From: Steromphala cineraria
Taxonomy: Eukaryota > Mollusca > Gastropoda > Trochida > Trochidae
Reading direction: 5' to 3'
NCBI GenBank assembly: GCA_916613615.1
Contig: OU744726.1
Span: 57,986,987 to 58,050,986, forward strand
DNA: 64,000 bases
How positions within the stretch are numbered: position 1 is the first letter of the stretch; the number at the start of each line of letters is the position of its first letter. This document shows positions 1 to 11,200 of this stretch, in pieces. The position numbers and the translations under genes were made by a program. The notes under the pieces are model-generated. The model did no database searches and was not told the origin of the DNA. It saw only the letters and a list, made by a program, of their open reading frames with translations.

Positions 1-293
1 TCTTAAACTTTACATGTGTATTGCCCACCTACTGAAGTGGTGCCTTTTGATATTTTCAAATTTTTGAAAATTTTATTTTTTATTATTTCCATGGAAACGG
101 CTCTTATTTGGACTCTGTTCATGAAAGGTTTCATATATATAAAACCGGTCCACATATCCTTTTTAAACTTTACATGTGTATTGCCCACCTACTGAAGTGG
201 TGCCTTTTGATATTTTCACATTTCTGAAAATTTTATTTTTTATTATTTCCATGGAAACGGCTCTTATTTGGACTCTGTTCATGAAAGGTTTCG
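1..293. repeat. 160-bp tandem duplication, ~1.8 copies
   Basis: The motif AAACTTTACATGTGTATTGC starts at 5 and again at 165, and the following ~130 bases match closely, including the segment reading CCATGGAAACGGCTC. This gives a 160-bp unit repeated about 1.8 times, cut by the window edge. It lies upstream of the first visible exon of the EOGT-like paralogue, so it is probably intronic. The small open frames here are by-products of the repeat. Confidence 0.85.
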
Positions 294-1539
294 TTTTATA
301 TATATTAGCTTATATTATATTGAAAAATTTACAATTATCTTTCAAAGGTTTACATCTTACGATCATGTGGAACCGGTGGGATATGTCATCTTCTGATGAC
401 TCTTGTCTTTATTTGTCAACATTCCACTAGTCTGTTATCCAGACCCTAAAGCAGAAAATTTTTTATGAGGCAAGTCTAGATGCCTCAACTTAACCTGAAA
501 TTAATTAAAGTTCAGGCTCCTTTTTATTTCTTTAAAAAAAAATCAAAATAGTAAAATCAGTAAAGAATCCCCCTTTTCAGGGACTAAATGTTAGTCTAAC
601 ATTCCACTATATGCTATAAGAGTTACTAGTTCATCTATGATTATGATTGTCAATTTCACATATGTTGCCATCTCCATCCATCGGTTACATTCCGACAAAA
701 CATCACTTAATTACTAAAACATATAATATCACAGTTGCAGCCACATGCCCCTGGGTCTTTAAGGGGCAGTAGCACGTTTTTTGATAATTTTATATTTTAA
801 ATTGTTCATTGATTATTGTTAGTTAATGCTTAATGTATTGTTTTGACGGTTTCAAAAATCTCATTACACAAGCCAATCATCCATTGTCAGAGGACAAAGT
901 ATGAAGATTCACTTAAAATCCATTGACGGCCATTTTGTGTGAACACCTTTAATTCATTTTGTGTAAGAAAAAGCAATCGCATGGATAAACTTTATGTTAT
1001 TATATATTTGAGTTATTACTGGTCCATTTAGTTTAAATACATTGTCTTTCATTTGGAACTATTAATTTTCCTTTTCCTCACATCACCTTATATTCCCCTT
1101 AAACGTGTTACTGCCCCTTTAAAATACTTTTTACTCTTTCTACACTCTGGTTATGCATGTTTACGCCAATCTATTTCCCTACCTCTAATGAATGAAATGT
1201 ATTCACATATTGATGACAACCAGCTTTTCTTACATGATACTAAAGATAAGATAAGATGATATTTATTGTCCGGAAAAGGGAAATTTGTTTTGTATAGTTA
1301 CAATTCAATTCAATGTGATGACAACTAATTATATAATATTAAAACAATTCTTGTCAAAACATTAAACTTGATATAACTTTTATCGGTGCTGATAATTAGA
1401 TTTAGAAATGAAGTATTTGACTCTCTAAATATAATATACATTTGCCAAAAACTAACATTTCTTGATGGACATTTCAATAATAAAGAAACATTGTTACTGT
1501 CTCATTAAGTGTGTAATAGTAATCCTGTGTTTGTTTCAG
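294..1539. other. Non-coding stretch, probably intron of the EOGT-like gene
   Basis: No exon with splice sites and GT61 similarity is seen before 1540. The exon that should precede it (equivalent to EOGT exon 7, with the HHFCD segment) is not found here, so it must lie left of the window. The only structured content is the MITE at 758-1122. Confidence 0.6.
758..1122 (+). mobile_element. TTAA-flanked MITE-like element, family 1, copy 1
   Basis: The ~365-bp element begins TTTAAGGGGCAGTAGCACG and ends CGTGTTACTGCCCCTTTAA. These are terminal inverted repeats flanked by TTAA. It carries no ORF. Related copies lie at 12508-13170, 31523-31888 and 33802-34162, and a diverged one near 16141-16486. 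TTAA target duplications are typical of piggyBac-type elements, but assignment to that superfamily is inference. Confidence 0.8.
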
Positions 1540-1632
1540 GTTAAATATGACTACCGTGATATGTTCAATCAAACTTGGAGAGCGTTTACTAGAAATCCTA
1601 TAATGGAACTGAGAGAATTGGATGGCAAAAGG
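1540..1632 (+). CDS. EOGT-like gene, exon equivalent to EOGT exon 8
   Basis: The 93-bp exon, phase 0/0, follows TTGTTTCAG and precedes GTAAAA. It encodes [16 protein letters not shown] and ends LDGKR, aligning with SGLHYGDFF...YEGKR of EOGT. Where EOGT has FSDYP, this copy has FTRNP. Confidence 0.88.
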
Positions 1633-4600
1633 GTAAAACTATTTTTTTTTTTATAGTATTCGGAACGTATTATGACTGAACCAAGACAAAACATTACAAG
1701 AAAAGCTTTAAAATATCTGAACATAACAATACTAGATTGTAACGTGGTCGTTAAGGCTTATTTCGATGTCACCATTGTACTTACAGAAACATTACTTTTA
1801 ATTCGCCAGCATGCCCAACATGAAATTAAATCGTGTGGTTTATAAAAAAAGTGGATTCAGCGATAATTGAATGCGAAATAATGCTCTTATCTAGAACAAA
1901 TGCAGACTCTTATTCCTTAAGATGTTTTGATAGAGTCTGTTAATATCTATCAGCGTCTTGAATAGAAAATTATATTTTTCTTTTAATATGACATTTAAAG
2001 CGAAATCTTATTCCATAGTTCAATGTGCCAAATATTTTGTATTATCCACATGGTGACGTTATGCATTTTTGCTATGTTCGTTGGTCATTTGATTTGGATA
2101 CAACACATCTGATTGGCGCGGCCTCCCTTTGGAAATATCAACAGTAATATAGAGAGAATTTTCAGAAAAGTTTCAGAAAAATCAAAACATCACCAAGCAG
2201 TAAGTGACGAACATTTTTTGTTTGATCTTATGCTTAAAAATGGGAATGGAATTAGGGATACTTTTATGTTATTGGTGGTAAAGAACGTTTTATAAGGTAA
2301 ATAAGGGGAATTCCAAGACCAATGATACATATTATTCAGATTGCCATGCAATATTTTCAATAATAGAATTAACGAACGTGTCAAGTTTTCATAAACTGTA
2401 CGAATTCCTTTTCCTCAATCAAATGATTATAACGTGTTCACACCATGTGGCATGAAAAAAATTACATTAAATTACTTTTAAATGTTTTTCCAAGAATTTT
2501 ACAACGTCAATTGTAGTGAGTTAGTGAATACATTCACCCTCATTGAACAGGCCCCCGGGTCATTGAGCAATCATCCCTTTAAAAAAAAAAAAAAAAAAAA
2601 AAAAATAAATGACCCCAAGATTTGACTGCCTTCGTAGATACATTATATTAACAAGGCAGTTAATATTATGTATCTACGAAGGCTGTCAAATCTGGGGATC
2701 ATCTCAATTTTTTTTTTTTTTTTTTTTTTTAAAGGGATGATTGCTCAATGACCCGGGGGCCTGTGCCTCATTGCCCACAAATGTACTTCGATTGTACTGT
2801 CTCTTATAACGTTATCTATAAAAAGCAAGATCTATAATTTGTTGGTTTTTCATTTTTCTTTCCCTAGGTTTGTTTCAAAGAAGTCATATTCTCGTTCCTA
2901 GCCAGAATGCCTTCGGGGCTTTTTTATGCAGTTAAACCCGTAAGTATGATTTCGATGAGATTTGTAGTAATGTAGGAGAAACCATTCAGGGAATGTTCAA
3001 ATAATATATGTAGAATGGAATGAGAAAAAGAATTGAACGGTGAATTAAATGGAATGAATCAATTGAGTGAGAAATTGAATGAATTGACGTAGTGGAATTT
3101 ATAGATGAATTAAATGGAATGAAAAATTTGATGGTATTGAATCAAAAGGGCTTTAATTATATTTAGGAAATCGTGTTAATTTTTTTGTATTCTGAGTTAT
3201 GAACTTGATAGGTTGATTAGAGAAGAATAATTATTATCATTATTATTATAGAATTATTTCTACACCAACCACTTAGCCGGTCAATGTTTGCTTTGAACAT
3301 ACAGTGTGAATGAATAGGCAGTGTTGTAGTTATGGTGCTAGTTTCAACAAAAGAAGTTTAACTGTCATTCAATTGGTCTGAATTACCGAGTGAGCAGGAT
3401 TTGGTTAGATTGCATTAGAAATTAACTGAATGGAAAATTTGAATGGTATGAGAAATTGAATGAAATGGAGTTGAGTCATAACTTGAATGGACTGAACAAA
3501 TAATAAAATTTAACTAAAAGGAATTGAATAAAATTGAAATGATAAAATGATTTGAAGGATAAATTGAATGAAATTTGATTAAAATGAAATGGGAAATCGA
3601 AATAACAATTAACAATTGAAAGAAAAAAATGAAATAAACACTGACGTTTTTATATAAACTGACAGGCTAAAGAAAGTAAACACTTCAGTTGAATTTATCA
3701 TATGTATAATTTAAATTACAAATATTTCTAGTTTTTTATGTTGTATTTTTAAACTGATACGAACCAGAGTTAAATAATCGTTCAAAGAATACTTTTAAGT
3801 GGAAACGAATGTTACGTTACTCCACTAATGAAATTTTATCGAGAAGTGGCGAGAAAATTATTTGATTGGCTATACCCCAAGTCGGGCCGCGCAAGCGAAT
3901 CTAGCTTCTGAGCCCAGGGTACAGGTTAGTGGAGTTAGCATAACGTTCGTACCCAGAGACAGGATGGGCACCCGTTATTTTCTCAAACTTCTGCAAAATG
4001 AGTTATTGTTGACGTGCCATAACTTGATACATCACATGTCTCTTACATTTAAGTAAATTTTAACAAACTGTAGTATGTACTTTCTTTTGCCTGGCGGTTA
4101 TAATTCACAGACCGAAAACTGTTCCGGAAGTTCCATGGTGAGAGCGTTTTCCCAGCATATACTTCACAGACTCGGAGTTGAGCAGATTGGGCATTGGGTA
4201 GGTTAAAGTGACACAGAGTATGTTGATAGGAACACATATGTCAAATTTTGAAATCTATGTTATTACATCGGGAACCAAGTTCAAGGTCAATCGGTACATT
4301 TGAGCGAAAATACGGTCACACAAAGTCGCGATTTTGATCGAAAACCGTACAATGTGGCTCAAGTGGCGTTCACTAATTCGCCAAACGTAAATTTGAAACC
4401 TTTTAAAAAGCTTAGAGGAAGATTTATTCGATTCGATTATGTTGATTAGGTATTGTAACTAATAGGTAGGTTGGTTGGATGCATATTGACTATTACTTTA
4501 GATGTTTATTCGGTTTTTCGATAAAATCAACTTTTAGAGATATTAAGCATAAATCCAGTCCAGTGCAAGGTCAGTGATCAGATATGAACTTCAATCAGCA

Positions 4601-7600
4601 TGTTACAATTTTTATAACTTATCAATACCAAATAATGTTTTTAGAAAGATAATCAGTGTCTCTTTAATACTTATTAACAGTGATGTTCATGCAAGTTTCG
4701 ATAAACTTCACAGACTCCATTTAATGTTAATATCTTCTTTTTAAAGGTGGTTGACATATTCTACAAAACTATCATGTAAATATTTTCCCACAGAAGGACA
4801 AACTGCGAGTAACCTTTCTATCACGGAGTACCCGCTATAGACGTATCCTAAACGAAGACAAGGTAGGATACTGTTCAATCTCATTGAAATTTGATCAAAC
4901 CTACCACCTAACTCTCTGCCTGTCTCTTTGATCAGGGGTCAAGCAACGTGACATTAGTAATCCAGCCAATCAGCGACGTCGCTCTTACTCCATCAGCAAA
5001 ATGTAATATTTGATTCGATTGGTTTAACTCTATAAGGTCGAAGATCAGAGACTGTGAATCGACTTTCTTTCAAATTCACAGTTTTTCAATAAAAACCTTC
5101 ATGATGTTTTAATTACTTCCATGAAGTATCCGTTTCACTCCTATACTGAGTCTAGAAAGGTCTAGTAGAGGGTCGCGTCAGCCGACCTTTCTGCGACCTA
5201 TATGACCCTCCAACTATACGTGCGAAGGCAGGCTATTGTGGCTTGGTAAGATGAGTTCTGATTGATCAATTCGATACGTGTGCTGAAGCGACCCTCTACT
5301 AGGCCTTTTTAGACTGGCTTTACGCACAAATCATGTGATAGATGTCCTGTATATAGCGAAAAACATGATTTGTCCTAGTGTGATAAATAAAAGTTGAAAT
5401 TCTGCTTTCAGATTGTATCTATGTTGAGGTCTAATGAGAAACTTGAAGTTCAGCTGGTCGACTTTAACAGGTTGGTTATATTGGTTTATTCTGTTTCATT
5501 GGTAACTTTGTCAGATTTAGAATCAGATGTTATTTAGTATCAAGGCCAAAGGAAATGTACAGTTGTTGCATAAAGTTGGTAACTCGGTTTCATTGAGATA
5601 AGGGATGGGATTCAAAGATTAAAGATGTTAATCTTTAATAGGCCATTAATGCAGTTAATAAATTACTAGTCATCCAGATTTTCTATGTACACCCTTGAAA
5701 GAGGAATTTGATAATCAAAGAGCATCTATTGAGCAACACATTTTTCAGGTCCATGTCGTTCGTAGACCAACTTAAGGTATGTGGGTACATAAAAAACATT
5801 CAAAATCATTAAAATAGAACAATGACACTAAGCCATAATGGATGAATGTTAAGGTCACCCGTTTTCCTGGGATTTTGTAAAATGTTCATAAAAAAGTATG
5901 AACTGTACTTACAAATATAATTAACATTAATTTCAAGGTTAAGACATCGTTTCGAAACCTCGACAATCTCTATTTCAAGCAAAGGACATTTTAAAATGTT
6001 TAACCCTCCCCCTCCTCCCCCAAGAAAAATTAATAATGATATTAAACATGTACAGAGACTTCGTATATATCTGAAGATTTCATTGTTAAAAGTTTATATT
6101 TTGATATTAGACTGTTGTAAACCTGATAAGTTATCTTCATTCGATCTATTCATTTGCATGTATTGATTTTCAGTTTTCAAAGTTCATAATATTGAAATCC
6201 TTTTGCAGATATCTCAGAACACGGACATCCTGATAGGTATCCATGGTGCGGGCCTCACTCATTTACTCTTCCTCCCGGACTGGGCAGTTGTATTCGAGAT
6301 GTGAGCTGACTCTATACAGAATCTTTTGTATCATTTCATCGATTCCTTCAAACAAACAGGTCATGAACCCCATAGGTACATTTATTCATATCAAACATCG
6401 AAAGTGGGGTTTGCATCTGGGAGTTGCCGAGCTCTTGTCAACCACTTGAGCTACCGTGGATTCAAGCCAATTGATCTCTTTTTTGTTGTGTCTGTATTAT
6501 TACTTGTTCAAAAACATGTGTATCAAGAAAATCCTTATGAATAAATCATATTAACAAGTTTGGTTTAAAAACATTGTAGCCTTTGTAGGAGCTTTCCACC
6601 GAATTGACACGATTTCCTCGCGTTATAGCAATAAACTCTGCTCGAGCAATAACCTTGTCTTTCAATATGACATTACTGCTCGGCCAGGAGTCGTTATATT
6701 GACTACAGTCATTGTTTTCAACTCGTATCAATCGTATGTCTATATTTTGAGCCATTGGAAAGATTTATATGGCGAACTTCTAGAAGATAAAACCAGTGTA
6801 AATATGCCATTAATAGCTTTTGAGAACCTTCTAATAGCATTCATCCAATGGATTTCAAGTAGAGGCCCATTGATAAAAAAAACCACAGGATTGGAAAGGG
6901 ACATCTGGTTGTTTGGCCTACCATCCCCAGTCAAGCACATGTATCACATGTTCAGGAAAGAAATTTCTTTGACACTGTGAATTTTTAAGCACATTGGTCA
7001 CGGGCTATTCTATTCATTTGGAAGCTTGATCTTTCACATTCGATATCATAATTAGATATGATTCATTATCTTGAATTCAACTTCATCTATCTTGCACATT
7101 ATTATAAAATGTTCTTGTTATTTTAAATTACAATTTGCATCTAAATTCCTTATCATCTATAATTGTAATGGATTTACCATTGATTCAGCTACAATTGCGA
7201 GGACCCGGCCTGTTATCTGAATCTGGCCCGTATGAGAGGGGTTAAATATATCACGTGGGAGAAACAGGAACTCATTCAATCTGTTTATGTGGTGGGTCAC
7301 GTGATACATTAATTTGTTTTAAATAACAACCTTATTTTAAAAGTGGTAATTATCACTTTAAGATTGATAACTACCACATTTTTTTGGTAATTGCCACTTT
7401 TTGAAAACAAATAGTGTTTTCAAAAAAAATTATAAGTGGTTTTAACCATGTTAGTCATTACTTATATTAACTAATGGAAAAGTGGTAAATAACATTTTGA
7501 AAGTGGTAATAACGAGAAAAAAAATTCCATTTTTCAAGAGACAATTCAAATACAACTTTTATTAAAAAAGTGGTTATTACCAGTTTTTAATGTGGTAATT

Positions 7601-8275
7601 AAGAGAACAAAATGGTTATTACCTATTATAAAATAAATTATTATATAAATAAAGTGGTTTTTACAAGAAAAATGTGGTAATTATCATTTTTAAAGTTGTA
7701 ATTACCACTTAAAAAGAAAAAAATCGAAAATCCGTTCTGAGCACTGTAGGCTTTCGTATATATCCCCTATTTAGTTTCAAATTATTGCATAATTTTGATA
7801 TTATTTTTTTATAATCCGAAACTTTGTTTTTTTTATATGTTAAAAATCCAATATATCCGTCTTTGTCAGCGTATTGTATTCTGCATATATCGCTATATAT
7901 ATATATGCTTTTATTCCTCCATAGGAGAGTGTATACAATGCAATATTATTTATGACAGAATTGATTTATAAAAGCATATATATATATGAGGGACCGCATC
8001 CAAATGTATCAGGAATTGTAGAAGCATTGCGAATAATAAACACTGATTTATGTCTTGTTGTTAGACATAAATATATCACATGTTTTTTTCTCTTTATACA
8101 GGATAGCGACCATACGAGTGCGGCTATTGCTAAATTTTCTAATTACATCTTCGATGAAGAGGAGGTTCTACGATTGGTTGCCATAGCAGCAGATCACGTG
8201 ACCTCTCATCGGGACTTTACCTCATCACAGAACCTGAAACACAAAAGATCGGTTTTACCAAAAGGAGAATTGTAA
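1540..8275 (+). CDS. EOGT-like GT61 glycosyltransferase paralogue (3' nine exons)
   Basis: Nine GT-AG exons at 1540-1632, 2868-2939, 4111-4197, 4794-4862, 5412-5470, 5749-5776, 6209-6300, 7189-7291 and 8102-8275 join in phase to 258 codons plus a stop. They match exons 8-16 of the complete EOGT gene at 19126-33321 one for one. GT61 hallmarks are present: [45 protein letters not shown], and YNCED followed by WEKQ. In the IHGAG exon 21 of 31 residues are identical to the EOGT copy, and in the next exon 18 of 34. The predicted enzyme transfers GlcNAc from UDP-GlcNAc to EGF repeats in the ER lumen, by family. The last exon differs: the GHHPT segment is replaced by DSDHTSAA, and the C terminus is KGEL rather than a KDEL-type signal. 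There are no frame breaks, so this looks like an expressed paralogue. The N-terminal exons are outside the window. The alternative GT61 member POMGNT2 fits less well. Confidence 0.9.
2548..2763. mobile_element. Fold-back element with A/T-tract arms
   Basis: Left and right arms of ~93 bp are nearly perfect reverse complements. They begin CAGGCCCCCGGGTCATTGAGC and run through a 25-A tract (2581-2605) matched by a 23-T tract (2708-2730) to ACTGCCTTCGTAGATACA. The loop is ~28 bp, near 2642-2669. It lies in the intron before the next exon of the EOGT-like gene and carries no coding capacity. Confidence 0.85.
2868..2939 (+). CDS. EOGT-like gene, exon equivalent to EOGT exon 9
   Basis: The 72-bp exon, phase 0/0, encodes [20 protein letters not shown] then AVKP. 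It aligns with [20 protein letters not shown] of EOGT and is followed by the strong donor GTAAGT. The highly conserved CFKE segment anchors this GT61 assignment. Confidence 0.93.
4111..4197 (+). CDS. EOGT-like gene, exon equivalent to EOGT exon 10
   Basis: The 87-bp exon, phase 0/0, follows TAATTCACAG. It encodes [20 protein letters not shown] then LGVEQIGHW and aligns without gaps to the 29-residue EOGT exon 10 (VYGCEKSG...). The donor is GTAGGT. A TTAA-flanked element begins within six bases of the splice site. Confidence 0.9.
4203..4667 (+). mobile_element. TTAA-flanked element, family 2, copy 1
   Basis: It begins TTAAAGTGACACAGAGTATG and ends in a weakly related CAGTGTCTCTTTAA. The same sequence in opposite orientation occupies 34648-35525, including the internal segment GATATGAACTTCAATCAGCAT. 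There is no ORF. The left end abuts the donor of the preceding exon of the EOGT-like gene. Confidence 0.75.
4794..4862 (+). CDS. EOGT-like gene, exon equivalent to EOGT exon 11
   Basis: The 69-bp exon, phase 0/0, encodes [20 protein letters not shown] then EDK. The R-V-T-x-L-x-R-x-T-x-Y-R core is shared with EOGT exon 11. The conserved arginines here belong to the segment altered in human EOGT disease alleles (recollection of the family, not verified here). Confidence 0.92.
5128..5320. mobile_element. Inverted-repeat element, family 3, copy 1
   Basis: The left end reads TCCGTTTCACTCCTATACTG, then GAGTCTAGAAAGGTCTAGTAG. The right end reads GACCCTCTACTAGGCC and TTTTTAGACTGG, an imperfect reverse complement. 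The same family with longer intact ends lies at 25901-26136. It is non-coding and intronic in the EOGT-like gene. Confidence 0.75.
5412..5470 (+). CDS. EOGT-like gene, exon equivalent to EOGT exon 12
   Basis: The 59-bp exon runs from phase 0 to phase 2 and encodes [19 protein letters not shown], with a split arginine codon. It aligns with [19 protein letters not shown] of EOGT. The donor is GTTGGT. Confidence 0.9.
5749..5776 (+). CDS. EOGT-like gene, 28-bp microexon (EOGT exon 13)
   Basis: The 28-bp exon between TTTTTCAG and GTATGT completes the split arginine and encodes SMSFVDQLK, matching EMPFLEQIK of EOGT. Length and phase are the same in both genes, which supports a real microexon. Confidence 0.88.
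6209..6300 (+). CDS. EOGT-like gene, exon equivalent to EOGT exon 14
   Basis: The 92-bp exon runs from phase 0 to phase 2 and encodes [20 protein letters not shown] then [17 protein letters not shown] is the strongest GT61 signature, and 21 of 31 residues match the EOGT copy. The donor is GTGAGC. Confidence 0.95.
6351..6475 (-). mobile_element. Possible tRNA-derived SINE fragment
   Basis: On the minus strand the segment reads GGTAGCTCAAGTGGTTGACA then AGAGC. This resembles a tRNA A box and D arm and is followed about 20 bases later by a degenerate B-box-like CAAACCCC. It sits in an intron of the EOGT-like gene. No tRNA cloverleaf can be completed. Confidence 0.35.
7189..7291 (+). CDS. EOGT-like gene, exon equivalent to EOGT exon 15
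   Basis: The 103-bp exon runs from phase 2 to phase 0 and encodes [20 protein letters not shown] then [14 protein letters not shown]. It matches YNCED-x-x-CY...LAR-x-RG-x-KY-x-TWE of EOGT with 18 of 34 identities. The last ~8 residues have diverged. The donor is GTGGGT. Confidence 0.93.
7325..7715. repeat. Cluster of AGTGGTAATTACCACT-like inverted repeats
   Basis: About a dozen variants of AGTGGTAATTA or TAATTACCACT occur in both orientations within 390 bp of AT-rich sequence. They lie between the last two exons of the EOGT-like gene. Many can pair with each other. No ORF is present. Confidence 0.6.
8102..8275 (+). CDS. EOGT-like gene, terminal exon (EOGT exon 16) ending KGEL
   Basis: The 174-bp exon, phase 0, follows CTTTATACAG and encodes 57 residues and [20 protein letters not shown] then AIAADHV aligns with [24 protein letters not shown] of EOGT. 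The first residues are DSDHTSAAI instead of GHHPTLGAH. The C terminus KGEL differs from the RDEL of EOGT at the second position of the KDEL-type ER retrieval signal. Confidence 0.9.
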   Translation, partial: DSDHTSAAIAKFSNYIFDEEEVLRLVAIAADHVTSHRDFTSSQNLKHKRSVLPKGEL

Positions 8276-8291
8276 AATTCATTATGTATTT

Positions 8292-8297
8292 AATAAA
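8292..8297 (+). terminator. AATAAA polyadenylation signal
   Basis: A canonical AATAAA lies 16 bases after the stop codon of the EOGT-like gene, so its 3' UTR may be very short. Confidence 0.55.
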
Positions 8298-11200
8298 TCT
8301 TTAAGTTTAAGGGTTTATATTTTCATTTATAAGCACATGTATATATTCAAGACAAGAATAACCTGTTTGAAGGTAAACCTGTATAGCTTGCGTAGTCTCA
8401 TGTTAACACTTGCAAACATATGTTTATTGCACAAAATGATAAGTGTGAATAGTTCTTACGTGACCTTGTTTCGTCCAATCAATGGACAACCCTATAATGC
8501 GACGTTTTTTTGTGGAACCTCCACTATTAGGTTAACCCTGTTACATCCAATCAGAAAGATCGCTTATTTTTTATTATCTCAAAACATGCGCGGGTGAACC
8601 TAGATACACAGAAACTTGAAATTGTTTGTAAAACCTTTGTAAAAATGTAGGCAAAAACATGCAAACTTTATCGTAAGGAGAGTTACATATGTACTCAATG
8701 CTCCTACCCACAATAAATCAATAATCGTTCAGGGAACACTGGCAACTCATAAAGGAATATCATGTTTGATGGCATTGTTGAACTGTTTTAAAATTTGTCT
8801 TTTCCCCACTTTTATCATATTATAAATACAATAATATTGTCTTGTAGGGATAAATTCTCATTATTAAATCAAATAATCGATGGTTGTAGAACAAACATTT
8901 ATAACCGAAACGTAAACTGCATTTGACCATTAAAGTGTGAACCCTTTTACTCATTCGGGTTAGGGAAATCGATTTGCGTTTCTTACAGCCAAATATACCA
9001 TTCGAATGTTCTTGTTCTGTAATGTTCTTGTAATGATTAAGTGGATTGTTTTGCAATTTATAACGTTTAAGTTTCTTTCCGGGATAAATCATTTTTTCCG
9101 TTAGAAATTAGAGAAACTTCAAAAGTAATGTAATTATCATGCTGTGGCAATTCTGTGTCTTCTAACACTAATGCATGCATGTTTTGTGTTTCATTGTTGT
9201 TATATGAGCCCAACTTACCGCATTACGATAAATGACCTTTGAGTCTCTTAAAATTACTAATTGTTTTTTTGTCCTTGGTTTTTGTATTTCCCAAAATGGA
9301 AGAATGTGATTTATCACTTTGAATTATTAATATATATTACAACAATTCACTATCGCAAAGAGTAATCCATAATATAACAAGGATCGTTAAATCAACTTCT
9401 GAAGGACATATTTCCCAAACCAATAAGTAATAGATAAGCAGTTTGTCGATATATCATGATATCAGATATCATGATATGTGGACACAAAGTTATGCAGTCA
9501 ATATTATTGACCAAAGTGAAGTAAACATGTTCAGATCGGATTTATGGCTGAGAATTTAACACACATCTGAGCAGTTTAAAACGTTGTTTCATTGAGTGCA
9601 GTCTTTTTCTTACCTAACCTCCTTTGGTAATTTCTTTGAGAGGCATTTACAATCTGGTTGATAACGAAGAAAAGTTATTATGGATAGTCAACTTCTTTTA
9701 ACATGAAATGCGACGTTTCGGTGTAGATTCTAACACCGTTATCAATCAAAATGTTTTGATAACGATGTTAGTATCTACACCGAAAAGTTGCATTTCATGC
9801 AATAAAGAAGTTGACTATCCATAATAACTTGTTCTTCTTTTGTTAACGTAAGGTCCATATTAATAATTGTTTCGACAAACTGACATTTAGAAATACACGT
9901 GAAGGTCTTTATCAAACATTTCTTTCTGATTGTATTTTTACCATATTGATCCATGGGGTTTGTAACAAATTGTTGGTACATGGTGTCTAGCGAATGTTAA
10001 ACATTCATTTCCTTTCGCCTCAGGGTTACATTTCTAGTATAGTCTAATATTTACCCAGCACTTCTAAGAATAAACGCTGTTATCATTTTGAGGTCAATAT
10101 TGTATCAGTCAATGTCAATATCTTATTCATTCTGTTTCAATAAAGAAGAGGTCGTCTAACAGTTTTGACAGCTCGCAAATGAAAGTTATCCATTCATCCA
10201 TGTGTTTGCAGACCGTCGACACATCGCACATAACTATCACGCAATGCTAACATCTGTACTTCATAGGCAACAGTTGAGATTGTAATCTCTTTAAGGTCGG
10301 CGCTGCTCCCAGTTGTATACTAGCGAAAGTCTTCTTATTATGACCTTGTCGGTACGCTTTTAAAAGAGATAAAACAGAAGTTCAACTTTCCTTTGAAATA
10401 CGCTGCATTCAACGCAAGGAAAATGACACTTGGATACGCTTTGGATATCCTCCTTGCAGTGAAATAGTACAAAGGTGATTAGACCTGGTTTAACCCTTGA
10501 CCGTACGGTTATAAGAATTAAACTTTGGAGAAAGTGTGGAGTATACTGTTTAACGTTACCTCCTCGACTACAGCCGACTAGGACTAAGGATAAGTTTAAT
10601 CTACAACTTGTATACAATGCTAGAGGTCTCAAAGTGGCAAGGGTAAGTCAAATATCCATTCGGTGAACTTTTGGAGTCGAATATGTCAAATTTTGTGAAA
10701 AGTTTCATTTGACACAGAATGTAACTATATATACTGTTTATGAAAGTATCATCTATAAGACCCATATACAAAGTGTAGTTAAGTTCAATATTTTCAAAAG
10801 TATTTGCAAATTTTTTGAACAACCGAGAGAGAGAATTTACCAAAATGACCGAGATGGCAGCCGACATGAAGGCGAATCAAGTGTAGTCATCTCACAATTT
10901 GCGTTTCCTATACATACGCTTGAAAGGCACCTTTGTCGCGCCAACTAGTTTGTATCATATTTTTTCTCCGAATCAAGTACTCGTCGCCGCTGAAGTTCAC
11001 GCCCTACAAATTTTATGATGGCGTCACCGAAAGCGGGTTCGTTAAACGCTATGGCTTTTTTGCAGAGGAAACTGTAATTTGGACTTCGAATTAAGTACTT
11101 TATTGTTGATTTAACATGTAAATATGATTAATTAAATAATTTTCTACCGAGTGACGTATTTCTTTTCTCAGACAAATTTCATCACAAACCGCATGCAAGT

